A DNA stretch of 64,000 nucleotides, taken from contig JAAUZI010000041.1 in the NCBI GenBank assembly GCA_014804645.1, positions 15,033 to 79,032 of the forward strand, read 5' to 3'. Below are positions 39,376 through 47,490 of the stretch, in pieces. Position 1 is the stretch's first letter, and the number at the start of each line of letters is the position of its first letter. The translations under genes and the position numbers were made by a program. This DNA is from Lachnospiraceae bacterium (GTDB lineage Bacteria > Bacillota > Clostridia > Lachnospirales > Lachnospiraceae). The notes beneath the pieces are model-generated. The model searched no databases. It was not told the DNA's origin and worked only from the letters and a program-made list of their open reading frames with translations.

Positions 39376-40548
39376 TCAGCGGGAGAGAATGCCGCTCTGC
39401 TCGATAACTGCAATCAGTTCCTGTATGGTTTCCACGGGCAGCACTAGGGCAAAGCGCACATAGCCCTCGCCCTGGCTGCCGAAAGCGTCCCCGGGGGTGC
39501 AGATCACGCCGGTGCGCTCCATCAATTCCATGCAGAAATCCTGGGAGGAGCTAAAGCCATCGGGAATATGTGCCCAGGCGAACATAGTGCCCCGACTGTC
39601 CGGCACATTCCAGCCGATGGCCCGCAGGCCGCCGCAGAGCGCATCCCGGCGGGCCTGATAGGCCAGGCACTGGGCCTTGACTCCCTCCAGGGGACCGGTC
39701 AGAGCGGCGATAGCTGCTTTTTGAATCGGCGCAAACATACCAAAATCATACTGGGAGCGCAGGAGCTTTAAGGGTTTGATAATCTCCCTGTTGCCGATCA
39801 GGAAGGAGATTCTGGCGCCTGTCAGATTAAAACTTTTGGACAGAGAAAAAGCCTCGATCCCCACCTCCTTTGCGTGGGTATACTCCAGAAAGGAGCCACC
39901 GTAATTGCCGTCATAGATAATGTCCGAGTAGGCGTTGTCATGTACCACAATGATGTTATATCTTTCCGCAAAGGCGATCAGCTCCTCATAGAAGGAGGGC
40001 GTTGCAATGGCACATACCGGATTGTAGGGGTAGGATACCATAATGTACTTGGCCCGACGGGCGATGGATTCAGGGATATCTTCCAGGCGGGGCAGGAAGT
40101 CATTTTCCTCTTTCAGATCGTAAAAATATAGTTCGGCGCCGCCCAGATAGGCTCCTACCTCAAACACCGGGTAACCGGGATTGGGCAGCAGCACCACATC
40201 CCCGGGATTGCACAGGGCCATACCGATATGGGCGATTCCTTCCTGAGAGCCGGGCACTGCCAGAATCTCGTCTGTCTCCAGTTCCACCCCAAAACGCCTG
40301 CGATAGTAGCTCTGCACCGCCTGAGTCAGCTCGGGCAGATCTCGCAGAGTATAGTGGTATTGTTCCGGGTCGCCGGCGGCGTCGATCAGTGCCTGGCGCA
40401 CGTGCTCTGCCACAGGGAAATCCGGGGTGCCAACGGACAGATTGTATACTTTGCGGCCGCTGGCCAGCAGCTGCTCTTTTTTCTCGTTCAATGCGGCAAA
40501 AATGCCGGTCTGAAAATGCGCAAGACGCGCGCAGGGTTCTATTTTCAT
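39376..40548 (-). CDS. PLP-dependent aminotransferase (class I/II, DapL/AspC-like)
   Basis: The 390-aa fold-type I enzyme has YNLSVGTPDFP near residue 36, YHYTLRDLPELTQAV, VLLPNPGYPVFEVGAYL and VSYPYNPVCAIATP (the PxNP-equivalent), with the PLP lysine in FSLSKSFNLTGAR. It resembles LL-diaminopimelate or alanine/aspartate aminotransferases. Without neighbours of a lysine pathway the substrate stays open. It ends just after the Rpn-like gene, convergent, and is divergent from a response regulator gene. Confidence 0.82.
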   Translation of the reverse strand: MKIEPCARLAHFQTGIFAALNEKKEQLLASGRKVYNLSVGTPDFPVAEHVRQALIDAAGDPEQYHYTLRDLPELTQAVQSYYRRRFGVELETDEILAVPGSQEGIAHIGMALCNPGDVVLLPNPGYPVFEVGAYLGGAELYFYDLKEENDFLPRLEDIPESIARRAKYIMVSYPYNPVCAIATPSFYEELIAFAERYNIIVVHDNAYSDIIYDGNYGGSFLEYTHAKEVGIEAFSLSKSFNLTGARISFLIGNREIIKPLKLLRSQYDFGMFAPIQKAAIAALTGPLEGVKAQCLAYQARRDALCGGLRAIGWNVPDSRGTMFAWAHIPDGFSSSQDFCMELMERTGVICTPGDAFGSQGEGYVRFALVLPVETIQELIAVIEQSGILSR

Positions 40549-40659
40549 CTGATTTTCCTCACCTTCGGCTTTGGTCTAGGTCTTTAGTTTACCCCTTTGC
40601 GCAGAAAATTACAATAGGGGAACTTAAGACGTCCAAATCCTGATTATTTTCCCAAAATA

Positions 40660-40689
40660 TTGTTTATTAATATACAGTTGTGATAGAAT
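40660..40689 (+). promoter_or_regulatory. promoter of response regulator gene
   Basis: TTGTTT (40660-40665) and TAGAAT (40684-40689), 18-base spacer. A 21-bp direct repeat lies just downstream at 40701-40742. Confidence 0.5.
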
Positions 40690-40700
40690 AAAAAAGTCGG

Positions 40701-40742
40701 GTTTTCCATGGAGAGCATTTAGTTTTCCACAAAAAATGTTTA
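40701..40742 (+). repeat. 21-bp tandem direct repeat in the response regulator leader
   Basis: Two adjacent 21-base units start GTTTTCCA and end with TTTA (40701-40721, 40722-40742) with variation in between. The two-turn spacing suits a dimeric regulator binding one DNA face; autoregulation is possible but unproven. Confidence 0.55.
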
Positions 40743-40768
40743 GAGGACAGAAAAGAGGAACTGCAGCA

Positions 40769-41494
40769 ATGACAAAGATTTTGATTATAGAAGATGATAC
40801 GGATATCAACAATCTCCTGGCCAAAATTATGCGCAGACAGGGATATGAGGCGGTGCAGGCTTTTTCCGGCACGGAGGGAAAGCTGCGATTGGAGTTGGAA
40901 CAATATGATCTGTTGCTGCTGGATTTGATGCTGCCGGGGATGATGGGGGAGGAGCTGATCGGAGAAATCCGTCAGACGGACCCGGATCTGTCCATTATCG
41001 TGCTGTCGGCTAAGTCCGGACTGGAGGAGCGGGTGGAGGTGCTGGAGCTTGGGGCGGACGATTATATGGTCAAGCCCTTTGCCGCAGCAGAGGTAGAGGC
41101 CCGTGTGGCGGGCGCTCTGCGGCGCAGCACCCGGCGCAGGAAACTGGAGGAGGCACAACAGGAGAGTGCACAACAGGAAAGTGCGGAAGGTTTGCAGTTT
41201 AAGATATTGCAGTACAAGGAATTGACCTTGGACGCAGACCGCCGGGAGGTGCGGGTCCGGGGACAGATTTTGAATCTGACAGCTCACGAATACGACATTC
41301 TGTATATTCTGCTCAAGGAACCGGGGAAGGTGTATTCCCGGGAGCGTCTGTATGAACTGGTCTGGCAGGGGGGCTATTACGGGGAGGACAACACCGTGAA
41401 TGTCCATGTGAGCAATCTGCGGAAAAAGATTGCCGTAGCGGATACCGATGAATACATAGCCACCGTGTGGGGCATCGGTTTCCGCATGGCTTAA
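40769..41494 (+). CDS. OmpR/PhoB-family response regulator
   Basis: The 241-aa protein has a receiver domain (about residues 1-118) with acidic pair EDD near 8-10, phospho-acceptor Asp in LLLLDLMLP and Lys in VKPFAAAE. A winged-helix output domain occupies about 140-240 (ILNLTAHEYDILYILLKEPG; WQGGYYGEDNTVNVHVSNLRKKI). The start at 40769 begins the canonical MTKILIIEDD and has AGAGGAA upstream; the frame runs 11 codons further up. Together with the ABC genes and the histidine kinase downstream it forms a four-gene signalling and efflux module. Confidence 0.9.
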   Translation: MTKILIIEDDTDINNLLAKIMRRQGYEAVQAFSGTEGKLRLELEQYDLLLLDLMLPGMMGEELIGEIRQTDPDLSIIVLSAKSGLEERVEVLELGADDYMVKPFAAAEVEARVAGALRRSTRRRKLEEAQQESAQQESAEGLQFKILQYKELTLDADRREVRVRGQILNLTAHEYDILYILLKEPGKVYSRERLYELVWQGGYYGEDNTVNVHVSNLRKKIAVADTDEYIATVWGIGFRMA

Positions 41495-41502
41495 TCGCAT
41501 TC

Positions 41503-41557
41503 TTTACGATTTCTTTAAACTTTCTAAAGGACTTATTTACAGGGAATGGTCTATGAT
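41503..41557 (+). promoter_or_regulatory. putative activator-dependent promoter with 11-bp direct repeats
   Basis: TTTACGATTTC (41503-41513) and TTTAAACTTTC (41514-41524) are adjacent 11-bp repeats typical of OmpR-family sites. TATGAT at 41552-41557 is a -10 box with no good -35, as expected if the regulator of the preceding gene recruits polymerase to the ABC operon. Confidence 0.45.
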
Positions 41558-41625
41558 CGAATCATCACAGGGAAGGGCAGGGGGGTGAAAGAGATACCTC
41601 TTGCCCGCAGAAAGGAGAATATGGG

Positions 41626-42561
41626 ATGACAAGCGGAAACGTGATCGTACAGACCCACGGATTGACCAAGCAGTACGGGAAAACAACTGCTCTGGATCAT
41701 GTGGATCTGACCATTCCCTCAGGGAGTATCTATGGCCTGGTAGGTAACAACGGCGCAGGCAAAACCACTCTATTAAAAATTTTGCTGGGTCAGGTGTATG
41801 CCACTTCAGGGGAATTCAGTCTCTGGGAGGCAAGAGAGGAGGTCTCCTGGCGGAAGAACCGCAGACGCTGCGGCGCTATCATTGAGGAGCCGGGTTTCTA
41901 TCCGAACATGACAGCGGCCCAGAATCTGGAGTATTACAGAATACAGAGGGGGATTCCGGGCAGGGACAAGGTCTCAGAGAAACTTAAGCAGGTGGGACTG
42001 GCCGATGCGGCCAACAAAAAGTTCAAACAGATGTCTCTGGGCATGAAACAGCGCCTGGGGCTGGCTCTGGCCCTGCTGGGAGAGCCGCAGTTTCTACTGT
42101 TGGACGAACCCATCAACGGACTGGACCCGGCGGGAATCATTGAGATGCGCAGTCTGCTGCTGCGGCTGAACAGAGAAAAACATATTACCATACTGATCTC
42201 CAGTCACAACCTGCCGGAGCTGGAAAATATGGCTACAGACTATGGATTTCTAAGCCGGGGCAAGGTGGTACAGCAGATCGGGGCCAGGCAGCTTCATGAG
42301 CAGTGCGGCACCTATCTGGAGATCCGGGTGACGGAACCGGAGAGGTATGTGGCTCTGCTGGAGAGGGAGTTGCACCTGACGAATTATAAGGTGCTGCCGG
42401 ACGGAACCGTTCATATCTCAGAACAAACCCAGGATGTGGCACCTTACGGAAGGTTGGCTGTGGAGCAGGGAATCGATCTGCTGGCGCTGGAGCGCCGGGA
42501 AATGCAGCTGGAGGACTATTACATGCACCTGATAGCGGAGCAGGAGGGAGGAGAGCAGTGA
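41626..42561 (+). CDS. ABC transporter ATP-binding protein (bacitracin/lantibiotic-type)
   Basis: The 311-aa ATPase has Walker A GLVGNNGAGKTTLLKILLG, Q-loop region AIIEEPGFYPNMTA, signature QMSLGMKQRLGLALALLG, Walker B FLLLDEPINGLDP and H-loop ISSHNLPEL. The ~90-residue C-terminal extension and EEPGFYPNMTA segment resemble BcrA/LanF-type ATPases for antimicrobial peptide export or immunity. The start follows AGAAAGGAGAATATGGG. Overlap with the permease is TGATG. It lies between a response regulator and its histidine kinase, consistent with an inducible efflux or immunity system. Confidence 0.88.
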   Translation: MTSGNVIVQTHGLTKQYGKTTALDHVDLTIPSGSIYGLVGNNGAGKTTLLKILLGQVYATSGEFSLWEAREEVSWRKNRRRCGAIIEEPGFYPNMTAAQNLEYYRIQRGIPGRDKVSEKLKQVGLADAANKKFKQMSLGMKQRLGLALALLGEPQFLLLDEPINGLDPAGIIEMRSLLLRLNREKHITILISSHNLPELENMATDYGFLSRGKVVQQIGARQLHEQCGTYLEIRVTEPERYVALLERELHLTNYKVLPDGTVHISEQTQDVAPYGRLAVEQGIDLLALERREMQLEDYYMHLIAEQEGGEQ

Positions 42562-43331
42562 TGACAAACTATATTAAAAGTGAGTTTTATCGAGTATTTC
42601 GCACCAAGGCTTTGTACATTATGACAGGAGCCTGCCTGATGGTGGTGCTGCTCTTTCTCACAGTGCTGTGGGCTATGTCCGTGTTCACTGTAGATTTTCC
42701 GTGGGCCACGACCAAGTATGCCTTTTCCACGTTGGAGACGGGTATGAATATCCCGCTGTATCTGTCGGCCGTGATGGGCAGCCTGGTGGTCTCTGACGAA
42801 TTAAAGTACAAGACCTTCAACAACAGCGTGGCCTTTGGAATTCCACGGGAACTGGTCTATCTGTGCAAGGTGGTCGTGGGAATGGCGGCGTCTGCCATCT
42901 GCCTGCTGGTGACAGAAACCGGACTGATCGGCGGCGGGTATCTGCTGCTGGAGAACAGCGGGGCGGCATACACTCTGTCTCTGCTGAAGGGAACGGCTGC
43001 CTGTATTCCGGCATGGATCGCAGGAATGGTAGCGTTTATGAGCCTGTACTATGTGACTGGCAGCAGGAGCGCCAGCATCTGGATATGGCTGCTTGTTATT
43101 GTGGCGGCGCCGGCAGTGGTGAGCGTGTTGGGAATGCGATTCGAGTTCTGTGCAAGACTGGCGTCCTGGCTGCTCTACCCTATGGTGTCCTCCGTCACGC
43201 CGACAGAGGAATGGCTGGAATTTAACTGGTCCACTGCGGCGGGATTTCTGAAGTGTCAGGAAGCGGGTATTATCGGTGTGGCGGTGTTTATCACACTGGG
43301 AATTATGGCAATCCGCCGCAAGGAGCTGTAG
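42561..43331 (+). CDS. ABC-2 type permease (lantibiotic-immunity-like)
   Basis: The ~256-aa protein has six predicted helices: about residues 20-42, 60-80, 100-125, 140-165, 170-190 and 235-252. It lacks a large extracellular domain, as in LanE/LanG or BcrB permeases. I prefer ATG 42561 (TGATG overlap with the ATPase stop and GGAGGAG upstream) to GTG 42558. It works with the ATPase just upstream. A histidine kinase gene follows after 50 bases. Confidence 0.82.
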   Translation: MTNYIKSEFYRVFRTKALYIMTGACLMVVLLFLTVLWAMSVFTVDFPWATTKYAFSTLETGMNIPLYLSAVMGSLVVSDELKYKTFNNSVAFGIPRELVYLCKVVVGMAASAICLLVTETGLIGGGYLLLENSGAAYTLSLLKGTAACIPAWIAGMVAFMSLYYVTGSRSASIWIWLLVIVAAPAVVSVLGMRFEFCARLASWLLYPMVSSVTPTEEWLEFNWSTAAGFLKCQEAGIIGVAVFITLGIMAIRRKEL

Positions 43332-43381
43332 TCGTCGGCCATAGAGAGCAAAAGACGGATCATGTCAGAAGGGAATACCAT

Positions 43382-44308
43382 ATGTGGGTTGCGATAGGAA
43401 TTGCTGTGGGAATGGGCATTGCGGTCCTTTTCCTCGCGCTGAGATACAGAATGCTGCAAAAATGTGTGAGACAGGCCGGCCGGGATATGGAGGAAATATT
43501 GGAAAGTCCGCAGGAGAACCGTATCCTGCGGATATCCACTCCCTCCCGGGAGGCGGAGCGTCTGCTGGAGCAGATCAATCGTTATATACAGTATCACCAG
43601 CGAGAGCGGATCGACTGGCAGCGACAGGAGCGGCAGCTGCAGGAACAGATCGAGAACATCAGCCACGACCTGCGCACTCCGCTGACGGCAATTCTCGGCT
43701 ACCTGGAGTTGGTGGACGGCAGCGGCCTGTCCGAGGCGGACAGGGAGGCTTTGGCGGTGGTAGAGAGAAGGAGTCGCTATCTGCAGAGGTTGATCTGTGA
43801 TTTTTATGATCTGTCCAGGCTGGAGCGGAAAAATGTACAGTTACAACGCAGGCCGGTGGAGATAACCCGCTTGATCAGAGAGACGATGCTGTCCTATTCC
43901 CCGGAGTTTGAGGAGCGGCGGCTGGCGGTGGAACTGTCGTTGCCGGAGACGGCAGTGCCAGTTCTTGGCGACCGGGAGGCTCTGGAGCGGATCTTACACA
44001 ATTTGGTACAGAATGCGCTGCGGTACGCTCGCAGCCGCTTTTGGATATGCGTCCGTGAGACCGATTCAGCGGAGGGAGAATCCCGGGTATTTCTGGAGTT
44101 TTGTAACGATACAGATTCGCTTACTCAGGCGGATATTCCCTTTCTGTTTGGACGCTTTTATACGGCGGACCATGCCCGTCCCAGCGGCAGCACCGGATTG
44201 GGGCTGACCGTCAGCAAACTGCTGGCCCAGGCCATGGGAGGAGCGGTGTGGGCAGAGCTTACAGAGCAAGGGGACCTGCGGCTGATATTTATGTTTATTC
44301 CTTCATGA
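43382..44308 (+). CDS. sensor histidine kinase
   Basis: The 308-aa protein has one N-terminal helix (about residues 2-20), a cytoplasmic HAMP-like/coiled region, HisKA with the phosphorylated His in ISHDLRTPLTAILGYLEL (about residue 98), and a HATPase_c domain with N box (LHNLVQNALRYA) and G2 box (GSTGLGLTVSKLL). There is no extracellular sensor domain, as in intramembrane-sensing kinases paired with ABC transporters. The start is set at 43382 by AGAAGGGAATACCAT; the frame upstream overlaps the permease without a ribosome site. Its cognate regulator is probably 40769-41494. Confidence 0.88.
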   Translation: MWVAIGIAVGMGIAVLFLALRYRMLQKCVRQAGRDMEEILESPQENRILRISTPSREAERLLEQINRYIQYHQRERIDWQRQERQLQEQIENISHDLRTPLTAILGYLELVDGSGLSEADREALAVVERRSRYLQRLICDFYDLSRLERKNVQLQRRPVEITRLIRETMLSYSPEFEERRLAVELSLPETAVPVLGDREALERILHNLVQNALRYARSRFWICVRETDSAEGESRVFLEFCNDTDSLTQADIPFLFGRFYTADHARPSGSTGLGLTVSKLLAQAMGGAVWAELTEQGDLRLIFMFIPS

Positions 44309-44349
44309 TTAAGGGACTGGAATCTAAGGAGGTGAAAAACGTGGCCATC

Positions 44350-45552
44350 CTACAGGATCAGCCGCTCCAGGCGTGGCCCCAGACAGCTCAGCAGTTCATT
44401 GGTGATGGTGCCGCAGGTATCGGCCAGGCTTGCGGCGGAAATGCTCTCCTGGCCGTCTTGGCCGATCAGAGTGGCGATGTCGCCGGGCTGGATCTGGGGC
44501 AGAGCGGTCACATCCGCCAGCAGTTGATCCATGCAGATTCGGCCTACAATAGGAGCACGCTGCCCGTGGAGCAGCACACAACCCCTGTCCTGCTGTAGTT
44601 CCTGTGCTGCAGGGGGCTGTGAGAGGCTGCGGGGCAGGCCATCCGCATAGCCGATGGTAATGGTGGCTACGGTCGTAGGGCGCGTGGCGGTGTAGGCCAT
44701 ATCATATCCGGCAGACTCCCCGGGAGAAAGCAGGTGAACCGAGGCCACTCGGGCGCGCAGAGAGAGCACCGGGCGCAGCCTGTCCGAGAAATCCCCGGTG
44801 TCGGCGGCGTTGCTCAGCAGCCCGTACAGAGCTATGCCGGGTCGGGCACAGTCCACATTCTGCAGGGGATAGCGCAGTATGCCGTAGCTGGCCTGGAGAT
44901 GGAGTTTTACGCATGGAGGTATGTCCTTCTCCAGTTTCGCCGCAAGCTGGTAGAATGCGTCAATCTGCTCTCTGGTAAAGTTTTGGGAGGCAGGGTCGGT
45001 TCCGCTGGCGGAGGCCAGGTGAGTATACATGCCGGTGATCTGCAGCCCGGGCAGTGTAAAGATTTCCCGGATCTGCGTCTCATGTCCGGCAGGTTCCCCC
45101 AGACGGTGCATGCCGGTGTCTATAGCGACATGTACAGGGAGGAGTTTCTGTCTGGAGGCGCAGCAGGCATAGGAACTCAGCGCCAGAGCGTGGGCATGAT
45201 CCACTGCTGTCGGGGTCAAAGCATATTGATCCAGCAGGGGAAATTGATCGGGGTGGGTATAGCCCAGCACCAGAATCTCACCGGCAATATTCTGTCTGCG
45301 CAGTTCCATGCCCTCGCTGACGCAGGCCACGCAAAAGGAGCGGATGCCCATGTCACTCAACTCTCCGGCAATCAGTCCGGCCCCGTGTCCGTAGGCATTG
45401 GCCTTGACTACGGGCATCAGAGCGCAGCGGCCGGGCAGCAGGGATTGCAGATATTTCACATTGTGGCGCAGGGCATCCATGTTGAGTTCTATCCAGGCCC
45501 TGCTGCGATTCTGTCGGCAGGACTCTAATGTTTTAATAGCTGTTTCTTTCAT
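44350..45552 (-). CDS. vanTr: VanT-type serine/alanine racemase, catalytic subunit
   Basis: The 400-aa fold-type III PLP racemase has RAWIELNMDALRHNVKYL at the start of the barrel, the PLP lysine in VVKANAYGHGAG (about residue 50), HVAIDTGMHRLGEP, and a catalytic tyrosine region LQASYGILRYP. In a VanG-type cluster it should supply D-serine for the ligase. In VanG and VanC types VanT is one protein with a membrane domain; here the membrane half is a separate upstream gene, as in the vanTm/vanTr pair of the VanL type. ATG 45552 has GGAGATT upstream, contributed by leader element copy B; the ATG at 45564 lies inside the element. Confidence 0.85.
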   Translation of the reverse strand: MKETAIKTLESCRQNRSRAWIELNMDALRHNVKYLQSLLPGRCALMPVVKANAYGHGAGLIAGELSDMGIRSFCVACVSEGMELRRQNIAGEILVLGYTHPDQFPLLDQYALTPTAVDHAHALALSSYACCASRQKLLPVHVAIDTGMHRLGEPAGHETQIREIFTLPGLQITGMYTHLASASGTDPASQNFTREQIDAFYQLAAKLEKDIPPCVKLHLQASYGILRYPLQNVDCARPGIALYGLLSNAADTGDFSDRLRPVLSLRARVASVHLLSPGESAGYDMAYTATRPTTVATITIGYADGLPRSLSQPPAAQELQQDRGCVLLHGQRAPIVGRICMDQLLADVTALPQIQPGDIATLIGQDGQESISAASLADTCGTITNELLSCLGPRLERLIL

Positions 45553-45625
45553 AATAATCTCCATGCATATCTGTAGTTGGCAAAGCCAACTACTGCTGTG
45601 TCTGCGATATTGCTCAAATAAAAAA
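45553..45625 (-). repeat. 5'-leader hairpin element, copy B (before vanTr)
   Basis: On the minus strand GCA-(A)-TATC (45613-45606) pairs with GATATGC (45571-45565), enclosing a perfect GTAGTTGGC/GCCAACTAC hairpin. Twelve bases including GGAG separate it from the vanTr ATG. It matches copy A at almost every position across ~65 bases. The stop codon of vanTm lies at its upstream edge. Confidence 0.85.
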
Positions 45626-46654
45626 TGTGTGAGATTCGGCTTTGGGCAGTGAGGTGAGCAGCCATGCCGCAGCCAGGGACAGCAGACTCACTGTCAGATA
45701 GTGTACCAGGCTCTGGTCGATCAGAAACTGCAGCCTGGGAATCCGGGCGCAGATTCGAACAGCTACAATGATAGCGGGGTGGAGCACATATACCAGAGTA
45801 GAGATATGGCGCAGCCGGGGGATGGTGGGCAGTTCCAAGCACATCAACAGGCCATAGAGACAATACATGACCGGCACCAGCAGCAGGTACATACTGTCGT
45901 GTCGCTGAAACTCCAGGCCGCGCAGCAGAAAAGCTTCCCCGGACATTCCCAGCAGGGACAGGCCCAAACCCGCCGCCAGAAACTTTCCCTGAAAGTGCGC
46001 CTGTGGGCGGGAATCCTGGCTGTGTATATTTTCCATATGCGCTCCCATCAGCAGGAACAGAGGGGCCAGAAACAGTCCGTTGCGGGTGTGAGACCATACC
46101 TGAAACCCCAGGTCGCACAGGCTGCGCAGCGGGGGAAGAAATGCGGTCAGCCCATAGTAGCTGTCTCCGCACAGGCCCAACAGGTACAGCACCCCGCAGA
46201 CTGTAGCCATGGCGCGTACCCTCAGGCAGCGGCTGAGCAGCCACAGCAGGACCATTCCCAGCATACAGGCGGGGAAATACCACAGGTGATAGAAAGGGCC
46301 ATCCCACACTAGCAGCTGCAGGATTTTTGCCGGAGTGAGTTCCCTGTAATGGCCCGCATAGATTCCCAGCGGCAGATACAGCAGAATACACGCCAGATAG
46401 AGGACTCCTGTGCGGGTTAGATAGCGCCAGAGTCTTTTTCCGCTTCCTGGCCCCGGCTCCAGAATTCGGGGCAATACGAACTGCCCCGTCACCATCAGAA
46501 AAAAGGGCACGGCTACTCTGGCCAGAATCCGGGTGAGCAGGAAATCCGCCTCCGCAGATATACAGGTAAGGGGTGAGGTATGGATGGCAACGACCAGCAG
46601 AGCCGCCGCCAGGCGGAACCGATCCAGTCCGCCGGTGAAAGTTTTCCTATTCAT
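45614..46654 (-). CDS. vanTm: VanT-type membrane acyltransferase-like subunit
   Basis: The 346-aa protein has about ten hydrophobic segments and an N-terminal LDRFRLAAALLVVAIHTSPL, the active-site-like region of Acyl_transf_3 proteins (R-x3-A..H). This corresponds to the N-terminal membrane domain of VanT serine racemases, thought to help D-Ser synthesis or L-Ser uptake. Start 46654 overlaps the vanXY stop (ATGA); the frame upstream is element C read out of its vanXY frame. It is separated from the racemase domain gene by leader element B. Confidence 0.82.
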   Translation of the reverse strand: MNRKTFTGGLDRFRLAAALLVVAIHTSPLTCISAEADFLLTRILARVAVPFFLMVTGQFVLPRILEPGPGSGKRLWRYLTRTGVLYLACILLYLPLGIYAGHYRELTPAKILQLLVWDGPFYHLWYFPACMLGMVLLWLLSRCLRVRAMATVCGVLYLLGLCGDSYYGLTAFLPPLRSLCDLGFQVWSHTRNGLFLAPLFLLMGAHMENIHSQDSRPQAHFQGKFLAAGLGLSLLGMSGEAFLLRGLEFQRHDSMYLLLVPVMYCLYGLLMCLELPTIPRLRHISTLVYVLHPAIIVAVRICARIPRLQFLIDQSLVHYLTVSLLSLAAAWLLTSLPKAESHTFFI

Positions 46655-47490
46655 ACTTTCCTCTTTCCCGCATACCTGTAGTTGGCAGAGCCAACTACGG
46701 CTTTGCCTGCGGTATTGCACCGATCAGTATTTGGAAGATCACTTCCAAAATTCCTCCATTGTGTCAGTACAAAGCCGTCTACGTTGTTGCCGGAGATGTA
46801 GTAGGGAGCGGTCTCGTTGACCTCTACAACGGTCTGGGCTGAGTTCGCGGCGATGTAGGACACATAGACGGCCCGCCCTCCGACCCGGATACAGTAAGGG
46901 TGGAGGGGGCTGTCAAACTGTTTGATATAGTCGGTGTACTCCTCCAGAGTCAGATTATTCTCGGTCATGATCCGGGCGTGGGGAATTCCCACATAACGGA
47001 AATGCCAGGGTTCGCAGCCGATGCCGGTGATTTTTTCCTTTCCTGCGGGATAGCGCAGGATAAAACCATAGTCGGCGGCGCGTTTCCCAAATTGTCCGCA
47101 CACGCCGGTGTCGGGAAATGCCGGGCAGATAAAGTCGATATGCTCCTGACGCAGCCCCAGGTCGATGGCCAGACCGGTCTGATGCTCGCTGTGTCCGGGA
47201 AGAGCCACATAGGTCCGAGTGTACTCCGGTCCGTTTTCCCGCAGACTGGAGTCCCATATGGACTGCTGCTCCGCCCGGGAGCGCCAGCCGCTGACAGGGA
47301 CAATGGAACTCCAGCCGCCGATCTCCCGCATCAGTTCCTCCAGCAGTACAGCGGTCTGCCGCTCCAGCTGTATATCTGCATCAACATTTGTCAGCTCGCC
47401 GGGGGCGTCGCAGGTGATTCCGTGACGCTCATTGACCAGAATCAGCGTGCCCTTATGTAGTTCCTCCCGGCTCAGTATCACTTTCTTCAT
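46651..47490 (-). CDS. vanXY: VanXY-type D,D-dipeptidase/D,D-carboxypeptidase
   Basis: The 279-aa zinc peptidase (VanY/M15 family) has Zn ligands in SEHQTGLAID (His103, Asp110) and the catalytic/ligand pair EPWH (Glu160, His163), with substrate motif VSGWRSRAEQQ. It removes D-Ala-D-Ala and D-Ala-ended precursors so that D-Ser-ended ones dominate. There is no signal peptide, consistent with cytoplasmic VanXY. The last ~21 residues (259-279) are encoded by leader element C, which runs in frame to a stop overlapping the next start. The gene starts with an ATGA overlap to vanG. Confidence 0.85.
   Translation of the reverse strand: MKKVILSREELHKGTLILVNERHGITCDAPGELTNVDADIQLERQTAVLLEELMREIGGWSSIVPVSGWRSRAEQQSIWDSSLRENGPEYTRTYVALPGHSEHQTGLAIDLGLRQEHIDFICPAFPDTGVCGQFGKRAADYGFILRYPAGKEKITGIGCEPWHFRYVGIPHARIMTENNLTLEEYTDYIKQFDSPLHPYCIRVGGRAVYVSYIAANSAQTVVEVNETAPYYISGNNVDGFVLTQWRNFGSDLPNTDRCNTAGKAVVGSANYRYAGKRKV
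46655..46760 (-). repeat. 5'-leader hairpin element, copy C (inside vanXY 3' end)
   Basis: On the minus strand TTGGAAG/CTTCCAA, then AATACTGATCGGT, then GCA-(A)-TACC (46718-46711) pairing with GGTATGC (46676-46670) and enclosing GTAGTTGGC/GCCAACTAC. Fifteen bases with GAAAGAGG lead to the vanTm start. Compared with copy A the outer stem has changed from ATC/GAT to ACC/GGT, keeping the pairs. Confidence 0.83.

Noticed and set aside
45549-46391. 280-codon minus-strand frame overlapping vanTm
   Set aside because: Out of frame with the acyltransferase-like protein and ends in element B; no domain.
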